64,000 nt of DNA from an uncultured Bacteroidales bacterium (GCA_944323805.1 CALUTW010000006.1:1-64000), one strand, 5' to 3'. Shown: positions 1 to 8,788, counted from the stretch's first letter. Notes: a model not told the origin generated them from the letters alone. A program made the numbers and translations.

Positions 1-125
1 TCCACCGCTTCGATTTTCTTGCTGTCAACAATTTTGGCGTAAATTTGCGTAGTACGCACATCGGCGTGTCCCATCAATTTGCAAGTGGTATAAAGGTCGG
101 CTCCCACGGTCATCATCAATAATAT
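1..125 (-). pseudogene. Tyrosine recombinase (integrase), C-terminal remnant, runs off left edge
   Basis: On the minus strand the frame reads TVGADLYTTCKLMGH, then ADVRTTQIYAKI, then VDSKKIEAVD. This is the C-terminal part of the catalytic domain of Bacteroidota tyrosine recombinases, with the GH of the HxxR...GH block and the tyrosine nucleophile in QIYAKI. Upstream in the same frame (beyond about base 125) the residues no longer resemble an integrase, and the conserved R and HxxR motifs are absent from this window. It is therefore either a truncated remnant or the left part of a gene cut by a rearrangement; the C-terminus lies outside the window. It suggests that an integrative element was inserted here or next door. 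The assignment to the recombinase family rests on the motif and is strong; the truncation is inferred. Confidence 0.75.
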
Positions 126-457
126 TGGATAAAAGCCGCGAGAGGAAGCCCCATGTCAGGATAATTGGGATAAGGATGCGGATTGCCTGTCTGCAGGACT
201 TCCATATTACGCCGATAACCATTCTCATTATCAATGGCAATACCCATATCAACTACCTAAATGCCTTCATTCTCCCTCCTGTCAAACATGAGGTCATATT
301 TTTCAGGATGGCGGAGATATCCGGTCTTTACATCAAATTTATGCAGGCATCTGTCATATCTACCGCAATTATATCTCCATTCAAAATCATTCAATTCCAC
401 GCTCTGCACCCGATGACAGTTTTTCCAGAAAGCTGTACTGCCACAATATCTGAGCAC

Positions 458-849
458 TTATATCTTTGCTCCCCTTTCTTTTTCAGAGGCAATTACCTGC
501 ACCGTATCACTCTTCAATACGCTGAATTCATCAGTATTGACAAGATCCACAGCCATAAAGGTCAAAGAGCCAGGATCTGGCCTTACCGACACCATCCTTC
601 CTGTACGCATGACATACGATGCGTTTCCAGAGAAACGCACGACATCATGATATGGTCTCCACCGGCTGACAAGCGGCTCCACGAAAAATGTATTTATTGT
701 ATCTGCAAACATATACATTTTGTCGGGCACGCAGATATCATTCACAAAACCGCTGCCCTGTGCATGCAGGACGAAACTGTTCCGGCCAGCAGGATACCTG
801 TTGCCAGAAGCCTGAGATTCCTGGTTGGCTCCATATTCAATGAATTCAT
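458..849 (-). pseudogene. Frameshifted lipoprotein gene remnant
   Basis: From the ATG at 849 the minus strand encodes a basic start, a hydrophobic stretch (LRLLATGILLAG) and the lipobox-like TVSSC, but the frame stops at 742. The next frame stays open to 458 and encodes a beta-rich stretch (for example NDICVPDKMYMFADTI and FVEPLVSRW). A third frame stays open from 457 to 257. This pattern is what single-base indels would leave of one exported lipoprotein gene of 170-200 codons. I do not recognise the family. The gene lies between the integrase remnant and the SMR gene and has no obvious partner. Confidence 0.5.
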
Positions 850-927
850 GTTTCATATATAAACGATTGTCCACGCCTATCTACTCAACAAAAATTCAGA
901 CAGGCTGTCAGAACAGACAAAATGCAC

Positions 928-935
928 TATATTTG
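928..935 (+). promoter_or_regulatory. -7 element TATATTTG for the SMR gene
   Basis: The octamer matches the Bacteroidota -7 consensus TAnnTTTG and lies 33 bases before the ATG at 969. No convincing -33 TTTG is visible. No guanidine riboswitch-like structure was recognised in the short leader. Confidence 0.5.
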
Positions 936-968
936 CAGCCCGCGCACGAATTATTAAAATAACAGCAT

Positions 969-1289
969 ATGAACTGGATTATTCTGATTATCGCCGGATT
1001 ATTCGAATCCGGATTTGCCTTCTGCCTCGGAAAAATGAAAGAAGTGTCAGGCACTGCATACTGGCTGTGGGGCGCAGGCTTCCTGTTCTGCCTGACAATG
1101 AGCATGGTACTTCTGGCCAAGGCCGTCCAGACATTACCTATCGGGACAGCATACCCTGTATGGACCGGGATAGGGGCTGTCGGCACTGTTGTCCTCGGAA
1201 TAATCTTTCTTCATGAACCGGTGTCTTTCATGAGACTGTTTTTCATCACGACCCTGATAGCCTCCGTCATAGGTCTTAAGATGTCGTGA
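969..1289 (+). CDS. SMR-family exporter, Gdx/SugE-like
   Basis: This 106-residue inner-membrane protein has four hydrophobic segments, the usual size of a small multidrug resistance (SMR) dimer subunit. The essential membrane glutamate is present at E13 (AGLFESG). The stretch PIGTAYPVWTGIGAVG is the SMR signature and is closest to the SugE/Gdx branch (guanidinium exporters) rather than EmrE. SMR proteins exchange a cation for protons across the membrane; guanidinium is the likely substrate by subgroup, which is an inference. It overlaps a possible GTG start of the following MBL gene at its stop codon, so the two may be co-transcribed. Confidence 0.85.
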   Translation: MNWIILIIAGLFESGFAFCLGKMKEVSGTAYWLWGAGFLFCLTMSMVLLAKAVQTLPIGTAYPVWTGIGAVGTVVLGIIFLHEPVSFMRLFFITTLIASVIGLKMS

Positions 1290-1297
1290 TTCGCATC

Positions 1298-2050
1298 ATG
1301 AGAATCACATACATATACCACAGCGGATTTGCTGTCGAGACAGACAGCTGTACCCTTGTCTTCGACTTCTGGAAAGATCCCGCCTCATGCCTGCCTGATA
1401 TCCTTGCATCAGACAAGCCTGCATATGTATTTTCAAGCCATTTCCATGAAGACCACTTTAACCGTGAAATCTTCAGCTGGAGAGACCGCAAGGCTCCCGT
1501 ACACTACATCCTGTCCAAAGATATTCTCAGACATCGCCGTGCCTCCAGAGAAGAAGCCGATATATGGCTGGCCAAAGGAGCTCACTGGGAGGACGGGGTC
1601 ATCAGGGTATCTGCAGCCGGCAGCAACGACAGCGGTGTATCATGGATTGTAGAGACGGATGGCCGACGGATTTTCCATGCAGGCGACCTCAACAACTGGT
1701 ATGCACATTACCTGACGGAAGACTATGCCGGGAAGGACATACACAGCCCTGATTTTGACATTGACGTCAACCCCGGCCAGGAAGAAAAACTCTATCTCGG
1801 AGAACTGAAGGACATACGTAAAATCTGCGGGAGCTTCGACATAGTGATGTTCCCCGTAGACGGACGCATCGGCAACGGATACACCAAAGGCGCACGTCAG
1901 TTCATAGACCGGTTTGACATCGGACTCTTCATTCCCATGCATTTCACGGCAAGCGGATTCGAATCGGCCTGGCGCATGAAAGAATTCGCCGAAGCCGGAC
2001 ACGTCCGCTTCTGGGCCATTGCCAGGAACGGGGAGTCAATTATAATATAA
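1298..2050 (+). CDS. MBL-fold metallohydrolase, UlaG-like
   Basis: The 250-residue protein begins MRITYIYHSGF, typical of the UlaG-like branch of the metallo-beta-lactamase fold. It carries the metal-binding motif HxHxDH as H48-F-H50-E-D52-H53, a second metal ligand region (FHAGDLNNW) and a late histidine near IPMHF. It probably hydrolyses a phosphoester or lactone-type bond in the cytoplasm; there is no signal peptide and the substrate is unknown. I chose ATG at 1298; an in-frame GTG at 1286 overlaps the SMR stop and would add four residues. The gene sits directly behind the SMR exporter. Confidence 0.8.
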   Translation: MRITYIYHSGFAVETDSCTLVFDFWKDPASCLPDILASDKPAYVFSSHFHEDHFNREIFSWRDRKAPVHYILSKDILRHRRASREEADIWLAKGAHWEDGVIRVSAAGSNDSGVSWIVETDGRRIFHAGDLNNWYAHYLTEDYAGKDIHSPDFDIDVNPGQEEKLYLGELKDIRKICGSFDIVMFPVDGRIGNGYTKGARQFIDRFDIGLFIPMHFTASGFESAWRMKEFAEAGHVRFWAIARNGESIII

Positions 2051-2059
2051 ATGAACAAA

Positions 2060-2091
2060 ACGAAAAAGCAGCCGGATTTTCGTCCGACTGC
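2060..2091 (-). terminator. Rho-independent terminator of tRNA-Phe
   Basis: Read on the minus strand, a 9-bp stem (GCAGTCGGA with TCCGGCTGC, one G-U pair) with a 6-base loop is followed by five T and further T-rich sequence. It lies 14 bases past the 3' end of tRNA-Phe. Read on the plus strand it is weaker but could also close the MBL gene. Confidence 0.7.
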
Positions 2092-2104
2092 CTGATTTTC
2101 AGTG

Positions 2105-2177
2105 TGGTGTCACCGGGAATCGAACCAGGGACACAAGGATTTTCAGTCCTTTGCTCTACCAACTGAGCTATGACACC
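2105..2177 (-). tRNA. tRNA-Phe (GAA)
   Basis: This is a full 73-base cloverleaf. The acceptor stem is GGTGTCA with TGACACC, followed by discriminator A. The D arm is GCTC-AGTTGGTA-GAGC, the anticodon arm is AAGGA-CTGAAAA-TCCTT with anticodon GAA, and the T loop is TTCGATT. CCA is not encoded (CAC follows). The T stem has a central U-C mismatch (CCTGG against CCCGG), which is slightly unusual. Confidence 0.95.
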
Positions 2178-2213
2178 ATTTTCAAGAACTTCCCCAACTT
2201 TCGTTTGGGATTG

Positions 2214-2244
2214 CAAAGATAGGCAAAATTCTTCACACTCCAAA
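2214..2244 (-). promoter_or_regulatory. Consensus promoter of tRNA-Phe
   Basis: On the minus strand TTTG (2244-2241), 19 bases, then TATCTTTG (2221-2214). This is a full match to the Bacteroidota -33/-7 promoter and lies 36 bases upstream of the tRNA. The rest of 2178-2461 shows no other feature I can support. Confidence 0.75.
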
Positions 2245-2461
2245 TTTTTCTTTCAATTTTATATCGCTTTTATATCGCATTTCCGGACCGGCATTGAAAT
2301 GTACATGGAAGGTATTGCCATATGGAGTCATATGCCTGTGAAAATGTTGCCGGAATGTGCAACTTTTATTAGATTCGCGGATGAAGTGAAATCCGGAAAT
2401 TCCGATAGCGGAATCCGGAAATACAGATAAAGAACCGACAGAGAAAAGATAGTGAATAGAT

Positions 2462-3367
2462 ATGTTCAGGAAAATTGTATCGATAGAAGATGTCCTGCTC
2501 AGCAAGGAGGCTGAAAAGGAACTGGAAAAATACGCAGGGGAAGTCGTGCTGCATTATGACAGGCCCGGAACCGACGAGGAAATCATAAGCCGGATCGGGG
2601 ATGCCGACTGCGTACTGGTATCATTCAAGACACGTATCAGCCGGCATGTAATCGAGTCCTGCCCTGCAATACGCTATATCGGGATGTGCTGCACCCTGTA
2701 TGACAGGAACAGCTGCAATGTCGATATTGCCGCAGCCGAGGAGAAAGGGATTACAGTATATGGAGTACGTGACTACGGCGATGAAGGTGTCGTGGAATAT
2801 GTCATAAGTGAGGCTGTACGGTTCCTGCACGGCTTCGGGGACAGGCAATGGAGACCGAAAAAATATGAGCTCGGAGGGATGAAAGTGGGCATCATCGGGC
2901 TTGGAACTACCGGAAGGATGTGTGCGGATGCATTCAGGTTCTTCGGCAGCGACGTACATTATTTCAGCCGGACAAGAAAGCCGGAGGCAGAGCAGGCAGG
3001 CATCGGCTATCTTGCCCTGCATGACCTCCTGAGGGAATGCGACATCATCCTGACCGCCCTCCCCCGCAACACATATCTGCTCCAGAAAGAGGAATTCGAC
3101 ATCCTGGGGAACGGGAAAATACTCATGAACACGTCAATCGGTGCGACTTTCGACATAAATGCAATGAAAGAATGGCTGTCAGGAAACCCCGACAGTGCAT
3201 ATTTCTGCGACGGGACCGGAATGGGGACACTGAAGGATGAACTTGCAGCCTTCAATAATGTGTTCTATACCCGTGCTGTAGCCGGAATGTCGGCCCAGAG
3301 CACGGCAAGGCTGTCTTCCAAGGCAATCGCCAACATACGGAAGTTCCTTGATGAAAACGGACTATAG
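2462..3367 (+). CDS. D-2-hydroxyacid dehydrogenase-like NAD-binding protein, catalytic residues missing
   Basis: The 301-residue protein has the two-domain layout of the D-isomer 2-hydroxyacid dehydrogenases: a flavodoxin-like N-terminal part and a Rossmann domain from about residue 135 with GIIGLGTTGRM. In active members the Rossmann domain carries an arginine in a NTSRG-type motif, a downstream glutamate and a PH histidine. Here the motif is NTSIG (I226 where R is expected), and the region of the catalytic His reads YTRAVAG. NAD(P)H binding therefore looks intact but chemistry is doubtful. It is followed closely by the DJ-1 family gene. Substrate or partner is unknown. Confidence 0.75.
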   Translation: MFRKIVSIEDVLLSKEAEKELEKYAGEVVLHYDRPGTDEEIISRIGDADCVLVSFKTRISRHVIESCPAIRYIGMCCTLYDRNSCNVDIAAAEEKGITVYGVRDYGDEGVVEYVISEAVRFLHGFGDRQWRPKKYELGGMKVGIIGLGTTGRMCADAFRFFGSDVHYFSRTRKPEAEQAGIGYLALHDLLRECDIILTALPRNTYLLQKEEFDILGNGKILMNTSIGATFDINAMKEWLSGNPDSAYFCDGTGMGTLKDELAAFNNVFYTRAVAGMSAQSTARLSSKAIANIRKFLDENGL

Positions 3368-3398
3368 GGACAGTAACCATAATAAACACATATCAGCC

Positions 3399-3974
3399 AT
3401 GAAAGGTGCATATATTTTCTTTGCCAACGGCTTCGAGGAAACCGAGGCCCTTGCTCCGATAGACGTTCTCCGCAGAGGCGGCGTAGACATCCGGATTGTC
3501 TCAATATATGACGACAGGACCGTCACGGGCTCTCACAGGATACCGATGATTGCAGACATGTCATTCCCGGAATTCCTTGAAGAGGTAAGGCTCGAAGGGA
3601 CAACCGCCGGAGACATAATGGTATTCCCTGGAGGAATGCCAGGTTCGACAAATCTGGCCGCCTGCGACAGGCTCATGGAACTGATGCTTGATCATTATGC
3701 TGCAGGAGGAAGTGTGGCGGCAATATGTGCAGCCCCGAGCGTTGTGCTCAGCAAGCTGCCCGGACTCGCAGGCAAGACCATGACATGCTATGACGGATTT
3801 GAGCCTGCCCTTTTGGAAAAAGGGGTAAAGCACACTAAAGAAGGCGTAGCGACAGACGGGAACATCATCACAGGACGCGGGGCAGGACACGCAGTGGCTT
3901 TCGGCCTGGCCATACTTGCCCATCTGAAAGGAAAGGAGACAGCCGACAAGGTTGCAGCAAGCATAATGCTTTAG
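3399..3974 (+). CDS. DJ-1/PfpI (YajL-like) family protein
   Basis: The 191-residue cytoplasmic protein has the DJ-1/ThiJ fold signatures: NGFEETEAL near the N-terminus with the conserved acidic residue E14, the FPGGMPG loop, and the nucleophile-elbow cysteine C110 in AAICAAPS. The family includes YajL/DJ-1 proteins linked to repair of glycated or oxidised protein and to oxidative stress. ATG at 3399 matches the family start (MKGAYIFFANG); an upstream ATG at 3348 would overlap the preceding gene by 20 bases and add 17 unrelated residues. Probably co-transcribed with the dehydrogenase-like gene. Confidence 0.85.
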   Translation: MKGAYIFFANGFEETEALAPIDVLRRGGVDIRIVSIYDDRTVTGSHRIPMIADMSFPEFLEEVRLEGTTAGDIMVFPGGMPGSTNLAACDRLMELMLDHYAAGGSVAAICAAPSVVLSKLPGLAGKTMTCYDGFEPALLEKGVKHTKEGVATDGNIITGRGAGHAVAFGLAILAHLKGKETADKVAASIML

Positions 3975-4055
3975 ACAGGCAGCCTGCCCGGATACGGGCC
4001 TGCTGACGGCCTGGAACATTGCGGCGTTCCAAGACATGAATCACTGCGGACCGGA

Positions 4056-4562
4056 CTAACGGACCGGACATGTCCCGTTGCCGTCCTCAGTAATGGACCG
4101 GAACAGATTGGTGCATGCATTCTCGAGAAGGTCAAGGACAAGCTCAAATCCGTCCCGTCCCATATAATACGGGTCCGGAATATATGAAATAGAGTGGCCG
4201 GTAAGATAGCCGGCCATTCTCTTTATCTTCCTGGAAGACTCCACAGACGGAGCCAGGTGCATCAGGTCCGCATAGTTATTGTCATCCATGGCCACAATCA
4301 GGTCGAAGTCCAGGAAATCCATGGACGTCACAGGCCTGGCACGATGCGACAGCACATATCCTCTTGAGGCGGCAGCCTCCCTCATCCTCCTGTCGGGCAG
4401 ATCGCCCTGGTGTCCGGAATATGTACCGGCCGAATCAACTTCAAAGCCGTCACTTTCTCCAGCCCTGTCGACTATCGACTGAAAAATGCCCTGCGCTGCA
4501 GGGGACCGGCAGATATTCCCGAGGCAGACGAACAATATCCTGTATTTCCCGTTGGTACTCAT
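4056..4562 (-). CDS. Low-molecular-weight protein tyrosine phosphatase
   Basis: The 168-residue protein carries the P-loop of LMW-PTPs, C13-L-G-N-I-C-R19-S-P, and the general-acid aspartate in the IPDPYY motif near residue 125. It should dephosphorylate tyrosine phosphate in the cytoplasm; in many bacteria such enzymes partner with capsule or exopolysaccharide kinases, but no such kinase is in this window. I chose ATG at 4562 (MSTNGKYRILFVCLGN) as the family-like start; ATG at 4583 adds seven residues. It starts 36 bases after the alanine racemase stop on the same strand, so the two are probably one transcript. Confidence 0.88.
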   Translation of the reverse strand: MSTNGKYRILFVCLGNICRSPAAQGIFQSIVDRAGESDGFEVDSAGTYSGHQGDLPDRRMREAAASRGYVLSHRARPVTSMDFLDFDLIVAMDDNNYADLMHLAPSVESSRKIKRMAGYLTGHSISYIPDPYYMGRDGFELVLDLLENACTNLFRSITEDGNGTCPVR

Positions 4563-4598
4563 ATGGTTATCCTCAATTGTCATAAAAAATCCGGAGAC

Positions 4599-5735
4599 CT
4601 ATCTTATCACTATCCTTTCGATTCTCCGGGGTATTGATGTAAAGATCTCATATGGGATAGTCCCGAGAATGGATGCAAGCTCGGATGCGGTAGGCTCCTC
4701 CCCGAATATAGTGACGGTATCCCCGGCTTTTGCAGGTACACCGGTAACATCCAGCATGCACATGTCCATGCAGATATTCCCGATTGTAGGGACACGGTGT
4801 CCGTTGAGCATGAAAGAGCAGTGACCGTTGCCGAGATGCCTGTCAATGCCGTCGGCATAGCCTACCGGTATGGTCGCGATATCTGTACCTGCAGGTGCGA
4901 TATGCCCGCAGCACCCATACCCGATGGCACCGTCTCCCGGCTCCAGATGCTTTATCTGCAGTATCTTGCATTTGAAGGAGGCGACCGGTGAGAGTTTCAC
5001 GGACGGGAGGGCACTGATACCGTATATGCCGATACCGAGACGTACCATGTCGAACTGATATTGAGGGAAACGCTCTATCCCGGCCGAATTCAGGATATGA
5101 TACATCGGCCTGTACCCGATAGCGGCCGATATCCTGTCGGCATTTGCCTTGAACATAGCCACCTGCGACTCAGTGAATGCATCCTCCGCAGGGTCCTCCG
5201 ATGCGGCAAGATGTGAATATACGGACTTGACCGTCACCGTATCCGTCCCTGACAGGAAATCAAGCAGGGCATCTATTTCATGCGACATGAAGCCGAGACG
5301 ATGCATCCCGGTATCCAGCTTGATGTGTATCGGGAACCTGCTGATACCCCTTGACTCCAGGACCCGGCAGAGTGCCTCCAGCGTATACAGGTTCGGGATT
5401 CCCGGCTCAAGGGCATTGTCTATTATTTCAGGGAAGAAATCCGTTCCGGCTGTCAGCACGAGTACAGGGGTCCTGATGCCGGACTGCCTGAGCTCAACCC
5501 CCTCAACAGGATATGCCACAGCAAGATAGTCGGCCCCGGCAGACTCCATGAGAGACGCGAATTCAACTGCTCCATGACCGTATGCATTAGCCTTGACAAG
5601 CACAAGCAGCTTTGTAGAAGGCTTCAGCAGGGACCTGAAATACCTGTAATTCTTTATGCAGTCTGGAAGACGTATCTCCAGCCGGGAGAAATCATCCTCT
5701 TTGCCTTTCACTGAAAAACACCTGTTATCCATCAT
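4599..5735 (-). CDS. alr: Alanine racemase
   Basis: The 378-residue cytoplasmic enzyme interconverts L- and D-alanine for peptidoglycan synthesis. It has the PLP-lysine motif VLVKANAYGHG near residue 48, the substrate-contacting GIGIYGIS region, and the second-base tyrosine region with GNICMDMCMLD. Length fits stand-alone Alr; it is not the MurF-Alr fusion found in many Bacteroidota. The tail YEIFTSIPRRIERI is family-typical. A minus-strand -7-like element, TATTTTTG (5813-5806), lies 70 bases upstream. Confidence 0.92.
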   Translation of the reverse strand: MMDNRCFSVKGKEDDFSRLEIRLPDCIKNYRYFRSLLKPSTKLLVLVKANAYGHGAVEFASLMESAGADYLAVAYPVEGVELRQSGIRTPVLVLTAGTDFFPEIIDNALEPGIPNLYTLEALCRVLESRGISRFPIHIKLDTGMHRLGFMSHEIDALLDFLSGTDTVTVKSVYSHLAASEDPAEDAFTESQVAMFKANADRISAAIGYRPMYHILNSAGIERFPQYQFDMVRLGIGIYGISALPSVKLSPVASFKCKILQIKHLEPGDGAIGYGCCGHIAPAGTDIATIPVGYADGIDRHLGNGHCSFMLNGHRVPTIGNICMDMCMLDVTGVPAKAGDTVTIFGEEPTASELASILGTIPYEIFTSIPRRIERIVIR

Positions 5736-5936
5736 TTTTCCTCTTCACACAATCATCTCAACGGACTTAGCCGTAAATCTGCCGTAAAATCTGACAGAAA
5801 GACTGCAAAAATAGCAAAATAATCATGACAATATGTTCAGGAGACGGCGAAAAACTCCACAAAAATATCACAGGCTTACTTTTTGCATATGGGGCTTTCG
5901 CAAAAAAAAGAAATAACAATAAAAAAAACAGAAAAA

Positions 5937-6614
5937 ATGATCTGGATTATTTTTATAGCGGTAATGATTCTCAGCATGATTGTTCAGAACACTCTGCAGA
6001 GCAGATTCAGGAAATATTCAAAGGTACCGCTCCCCAACGGCATGTCAGGTGCAGAAGTAGCCACCAAGATGCTTCATGACAACGGCATTTACGATGTCAA
6101 GGTCATCCCGACCAACGGAATGCTGACAGACCATTACAATCCTGTCACAAAGACAGTTGCCCTGAGCGAGGGTGTGTATTCCAGCCGCTCGGTAGCGGCA
6201 GCAGCCGTCGCCGCGCATGAATGCGGACATGCAGTCCAGAATGCGGCAGGCTATGCACCTCTCAAAATGCGCTCGGCACTTGTGCCTGTGGTCAGCTTTG
6301 CATCCAACATTGTGCAGTGGATTCTCCTTCTGGGAATAATCATGGTCAACTCCTTCCCTGCCCTGCTGTGGGTCGGCATAGGGCTGTTCGCTATGACAAC
6401 CCTGTTCAGTGTCATCACGCTTCCGGTCGAGGTCAATGCCAGCACGCGTGCCGTTGCATGGCTGAGCAATGCCGGGATTACGGACTATCAGACACAGCCG
6501 CTGGCAATCGATGCACTGAAATGGGCGGCCTACACATATGTCATAGCTGCAATAGGTTCTCTGGCCACCCTCCTCTATTATATCTCGATTGCACTCGGTG
6601 GCAGAAGGGACTGA
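5937..6614 (+). CDS. Membrane zinc metallopeptidase (YugP-like, Zn_peptidase_2)
   Basis: The 225-residue inner-membrane protein starts with a membrane segment (MIWIIFIAVMILSM), followed by a soluble stretch and the zincin motif H94-E-C-G-H98 in AAHECGHAVQ, then two or three more membrane segments. The family is the neutral zinc metallopeptidase of PF04298 (B. subtilis YugP type); substrate unknown. ATG at 5937 gives the family-like start; an in-frame ATG at 5883 would add a poorly conserved lysine-rich stretch encoded in a poly-A tract. The gene stands alone, divergent from alr. Confidence 0.85.
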   Translation: MIWIIFIAVMILSMIVQNTLQSRFRKYSKVPLPNGMSGAEVATKMLHDNGIYDVKVIPTNGMLTDHYNPVTKTVALSEGVYSSRSVAAAAVAAHECGHAVQNAAGYAPLKMRSALVPVVSFASNIVQWILLLGIIMVNSFPALLWVGIGLFAMTTLFSVITLPVEVNASTRAVAWLSNAGITDYQTQPLAIDALKWAAYTYVIAAIGSLATLLYYISIALGGRRD

Positions 6615-6645
6615 CGGGTATTGAAGACAGACCGGCCGATGCCAA

Positions 6646-7959
6646 TTACAGCAGAAGCATGACAGCAAAAGAATACAGCAGGAATCCCTGGAATGTGAGA
6701 TTCCCTGCTGTATCTGACATAAGCAGCGTCTCAGTGGAATCCCCTGATGCCAGCTCCTCAAGCACCTGATAGTCAGGAATGGCGTTATACGACCATTTCT
6801 TCACAAGATACCCACGGTTAAACCACGTTATCCCGCCATTGGACCGGTTAAGGGATATTATGGCCTTGTAATCGGCATAATAGATGGTATCGTACAGGTG
6901 CAGCATGATATCCTCGTTCATGCCGGGACCTGAATACAGGTCCTGCATCATCTCCGGAGTCCATGACACAAGCACAACAGGACGGAATCCGACCCTTTTC
7001 GCATCTTCTGCGAACCTGGCAAGTCTGGTCCATTTCTCCGGAGCAATCCTGTCAGGCTGGTATATTGTGACGCACAATACGTTTCCTCTTGCAGCAAGGT
7101 TATCCTGATACTGCCCGTAGCTGTCGGTAAACGACAGAGCAGGCGTGTAGTCGTCATGGTTTCTGGCCTTGGTAACGGTCTCCGTACTCACATATGTCCA
7201 TGTGGAATCCGGAAGGGCATCAAGGGTAAACCTTTCCTGCACACCGTCCTTCTCATATACGAATACAGCCTCATATATCTCATCCGTGTCCTGCCTGTGA
7301 TGTGTATCCGACGCTGCAAGCCTTATCCCGGGCTTGAATTCCGTGAAGTCGACAAGCGGGATATAAAGGAGCGAATACAGCATAAGCGCCACTACAGCCA
7401 CTGAAACGAGGGAAAATGCCACATATTTGCGCCTCTTGTTCCTTCCGAATGACTTGAAGGGCCAGAATGCAGCAAAAGTCAGTACACAGAGGACGACATT
7501 CTTCAGGAAAGACTGCAAATGCGTCAGATGTATGGCCTCGCCGAAACACCCGCAGTCCATCACAGGATTGAATATCAGAAGTGCCAGCGTCAGAAGTGTA
7601 AAGAATGCAAGGAAACACGAGACGATGAAAGCCGTGACACGGCGCCAGACACCTGTAATCAGAGCTACTCCGGACATGGTCTCTATGAAAGCAAGGGCAG
7701 TCCCGGCGAATTTCGATGAAAAGTCGAGGAAACCGAGATGAAGGAACTTGTAATACTCCCCGACAATCAGTCCCGACCCGACAGGGTCCATAAGTTTGAG
7801 GACGCCTGACAGGAAGAAGACAACCCCTACGAGAAAGGCGCAGAAACGCCTTGCCCTCGGAGGGAGCTGGACCACCTTCTTTTTCCGGATTCCCTGCATC
7901 GCTGCACCCGAGGCATCATTTACCGGCACAGGCGCATTATCTTTTTCATTTGCTGTCAT
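6646..7959 (-). CDS. DoxX/MauE-like membrane protein of the BT_3928 type
   Basis: The roughly 437-residue protein has a cytoplasmic start, four membrane segments (about residues 40-175) resembling MauE/DoxX, a paired cysteine motif NPVMDCGCFGE, another membrane segment near residue 190, a large extracytoplasmic domain with a thioredoxin-like look (VLVSWTPEM), and a C-terminal membrane segment. MauE-like proteins support disulfide formation; the CGC motif fits a redox role, but this is inference. ATG at 7959 has AAAGGA upstream, so I prefer it over 7977. Confidence 0.7.
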   Translation of the reverse strand: MTANEKDNAPVPVNDASGAAMQGIRKKKVVQLPPRARRFCAFLVGVVFFLSGVLKLMDPVGSGLIVGEYYKFLHLGFLDFSSKFAGTALAFIETMSGVALITGVWRRVTAFIVSCFLAFFTLLTLALLIFNPVMDCGCFGEAIHLTHLQSFLKNVVLCVLTFAAFWPFKSFGRNKRRKYVAFSLVSVAVVALMLYSLLYIPLVDFTEFKPGIRLAASDTHHRQDTDEIYEAVFVYEKDGVQERFTLDALPDSTWTYVSTETVTKARNHDDYTPALSFTDSYGQYQDNLAARGNVLCVTIYQPDRIAPEKWTRLARFAEDAKRVGFRPVVLVSWTPEMMQDLYSGPGMNEDIMLHLYDTIYYADYKAIISLNRSNGGITWFNRGYLVKKWSYNAIPDYQVLEELASGDSTETLLMSDTAGNLTFQGFLLYSFAVMLLL

Positions 7960-8010
7960 TTTCCAAAATCCTTTCAATGATTATACCCGGCGCTTCGCAA
8001 TAACCGGCAT

Positions 8011-8694
8011 CTAACTTTTCAGGACCCGGTCAACCACCGCCCTGACCTTGCCGGATATCTCATCGGGAGGCAGCATCCGGCCTGATGCATCCGAACAGTC
8101 TATCCTTATGAACTTCTCATCCATGCTGCACTGGACGAGATACATCTCGCGGACCCTCCTCTGGAAATCCATGTCCGCCTCATGTATATCCTGCGCTCCT
8201 TCAAGATACTCCCTGTCCCCTCCTTTTCTCGAGGACTTCAGCTTCTGCTCCACGAAACCTGCCGGGACATCGAGGAATATGTTAAGGTCAGGTACAGGCA
8301 ACCCAAATTCCCCATACTCAGTGTCTAGAATCCATTTCCTGAGACGCTCGCGCTCTTCGGGCGAATCCAGCTTTGCACACTGATATGCTATATTGGAATA
8401 CACATACCTGTCCAGAAGCACAGTCCCTCCGCCCGCAAGTATCCGCTTCATCTCCGGGGCCGCCCCGTGCCTGTCCTCGGCAAACAGCAATGCGACCAGC
8501 TGCGGATGCACACTGTCATTCGACCCGAATTCCCCCCTGAGGAAACGGCTGATCAGCTCCCCGTAGACAGGGGCATCATACCTCGGGAAATGTATATAGT
8601 CCAAAGTCCCGGCCACTTCACCGAGATACTTCCTCAGACGCTTTACCTGGGTCGATTTCCCCGACCCGTCCAGACCTTCTATTACAACAAGCAT
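8011..8694 (-). CDS. tmk: Thymidylate kinase
   Basis: The 227-residue enzyme phosphorylates dTMP to dTDP for DNA synthesis. It starts with the Walker A motif in MLVVIEGLDGSGKST, has the substrate motif LLDRYVYSNIAYQ near residue 95-107, and a lysine/arginine-rich lid (KLKSSRKGGDREYLE) near 155-170. Length is typical. A minus-strand -7 element TATATTTG (8755-8748) is 53 bases upstream. It is separate from the PUL that begins just beyond. Confidence 0.92.
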   Translation of the reverse strand: MLVVIEGLDGSGKSTQVKRLRKYLGEVAGTLDYIHFPRYDAPVYGELISRFLRGEFGSNDSVHPQLVALLFAEDRHGAAPEMKRILAGGGTVLLDRYVYSNIAYQCAKLDSPEERERLRKWILDTEYGEFGLPVPDLNIFLDVPAGFVEQKLKSSRKGGDREYLEGAQDIHEADMDFQRRVREMYLVQCSMDEKFIRIDCSDASGRMLPPDEISGKVRAVVDRVLKS

Positions 8695-8747
8695 ATTATT
8701 CCTGTATGACTGTTAATACAAGACTGCGCGATACAGCCTTGCGGATG

Positions 8748-8755
8748 CAAATATA
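8748..8755 (-). promoter_or_regulatory. -7 element TATATTTG for tmk
   Basis: This is an exact TAnnTTTG on the minus strand, giving a leader of about 45 bases for tmk. No clear -33 partner is seen. Confidence 0.55.
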
Positions 8756-8788
8756 AGAAATACTGCATGAATAAGGAAGACACGGATG

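Noticed and set aside
125..862. 245-codon plus-strand open frame at the left end
   Set aside because: Cys/His-rich composition without motifs; the opposite strand shows an integrase end and a lipoprotein signal, which explain the region better.
928..968. Guanidine riboswitch before the SMR gene
   Set aside because: The leader is about 30 bases, too short, and shows no fitting fold.
969..1289. EmrE/Qac-type multidrug exporter
   Set aside because: The WTGIGAVG stretch and overall pattern are closer to the SugE/Gdx branch.
2105..2177. tRNA-Phe as attachment site of the integrase remnant
   Set aside because: I found no copy of the tRNA 3' end near the remnant, and the direction and distance do not fit a simple insertion.
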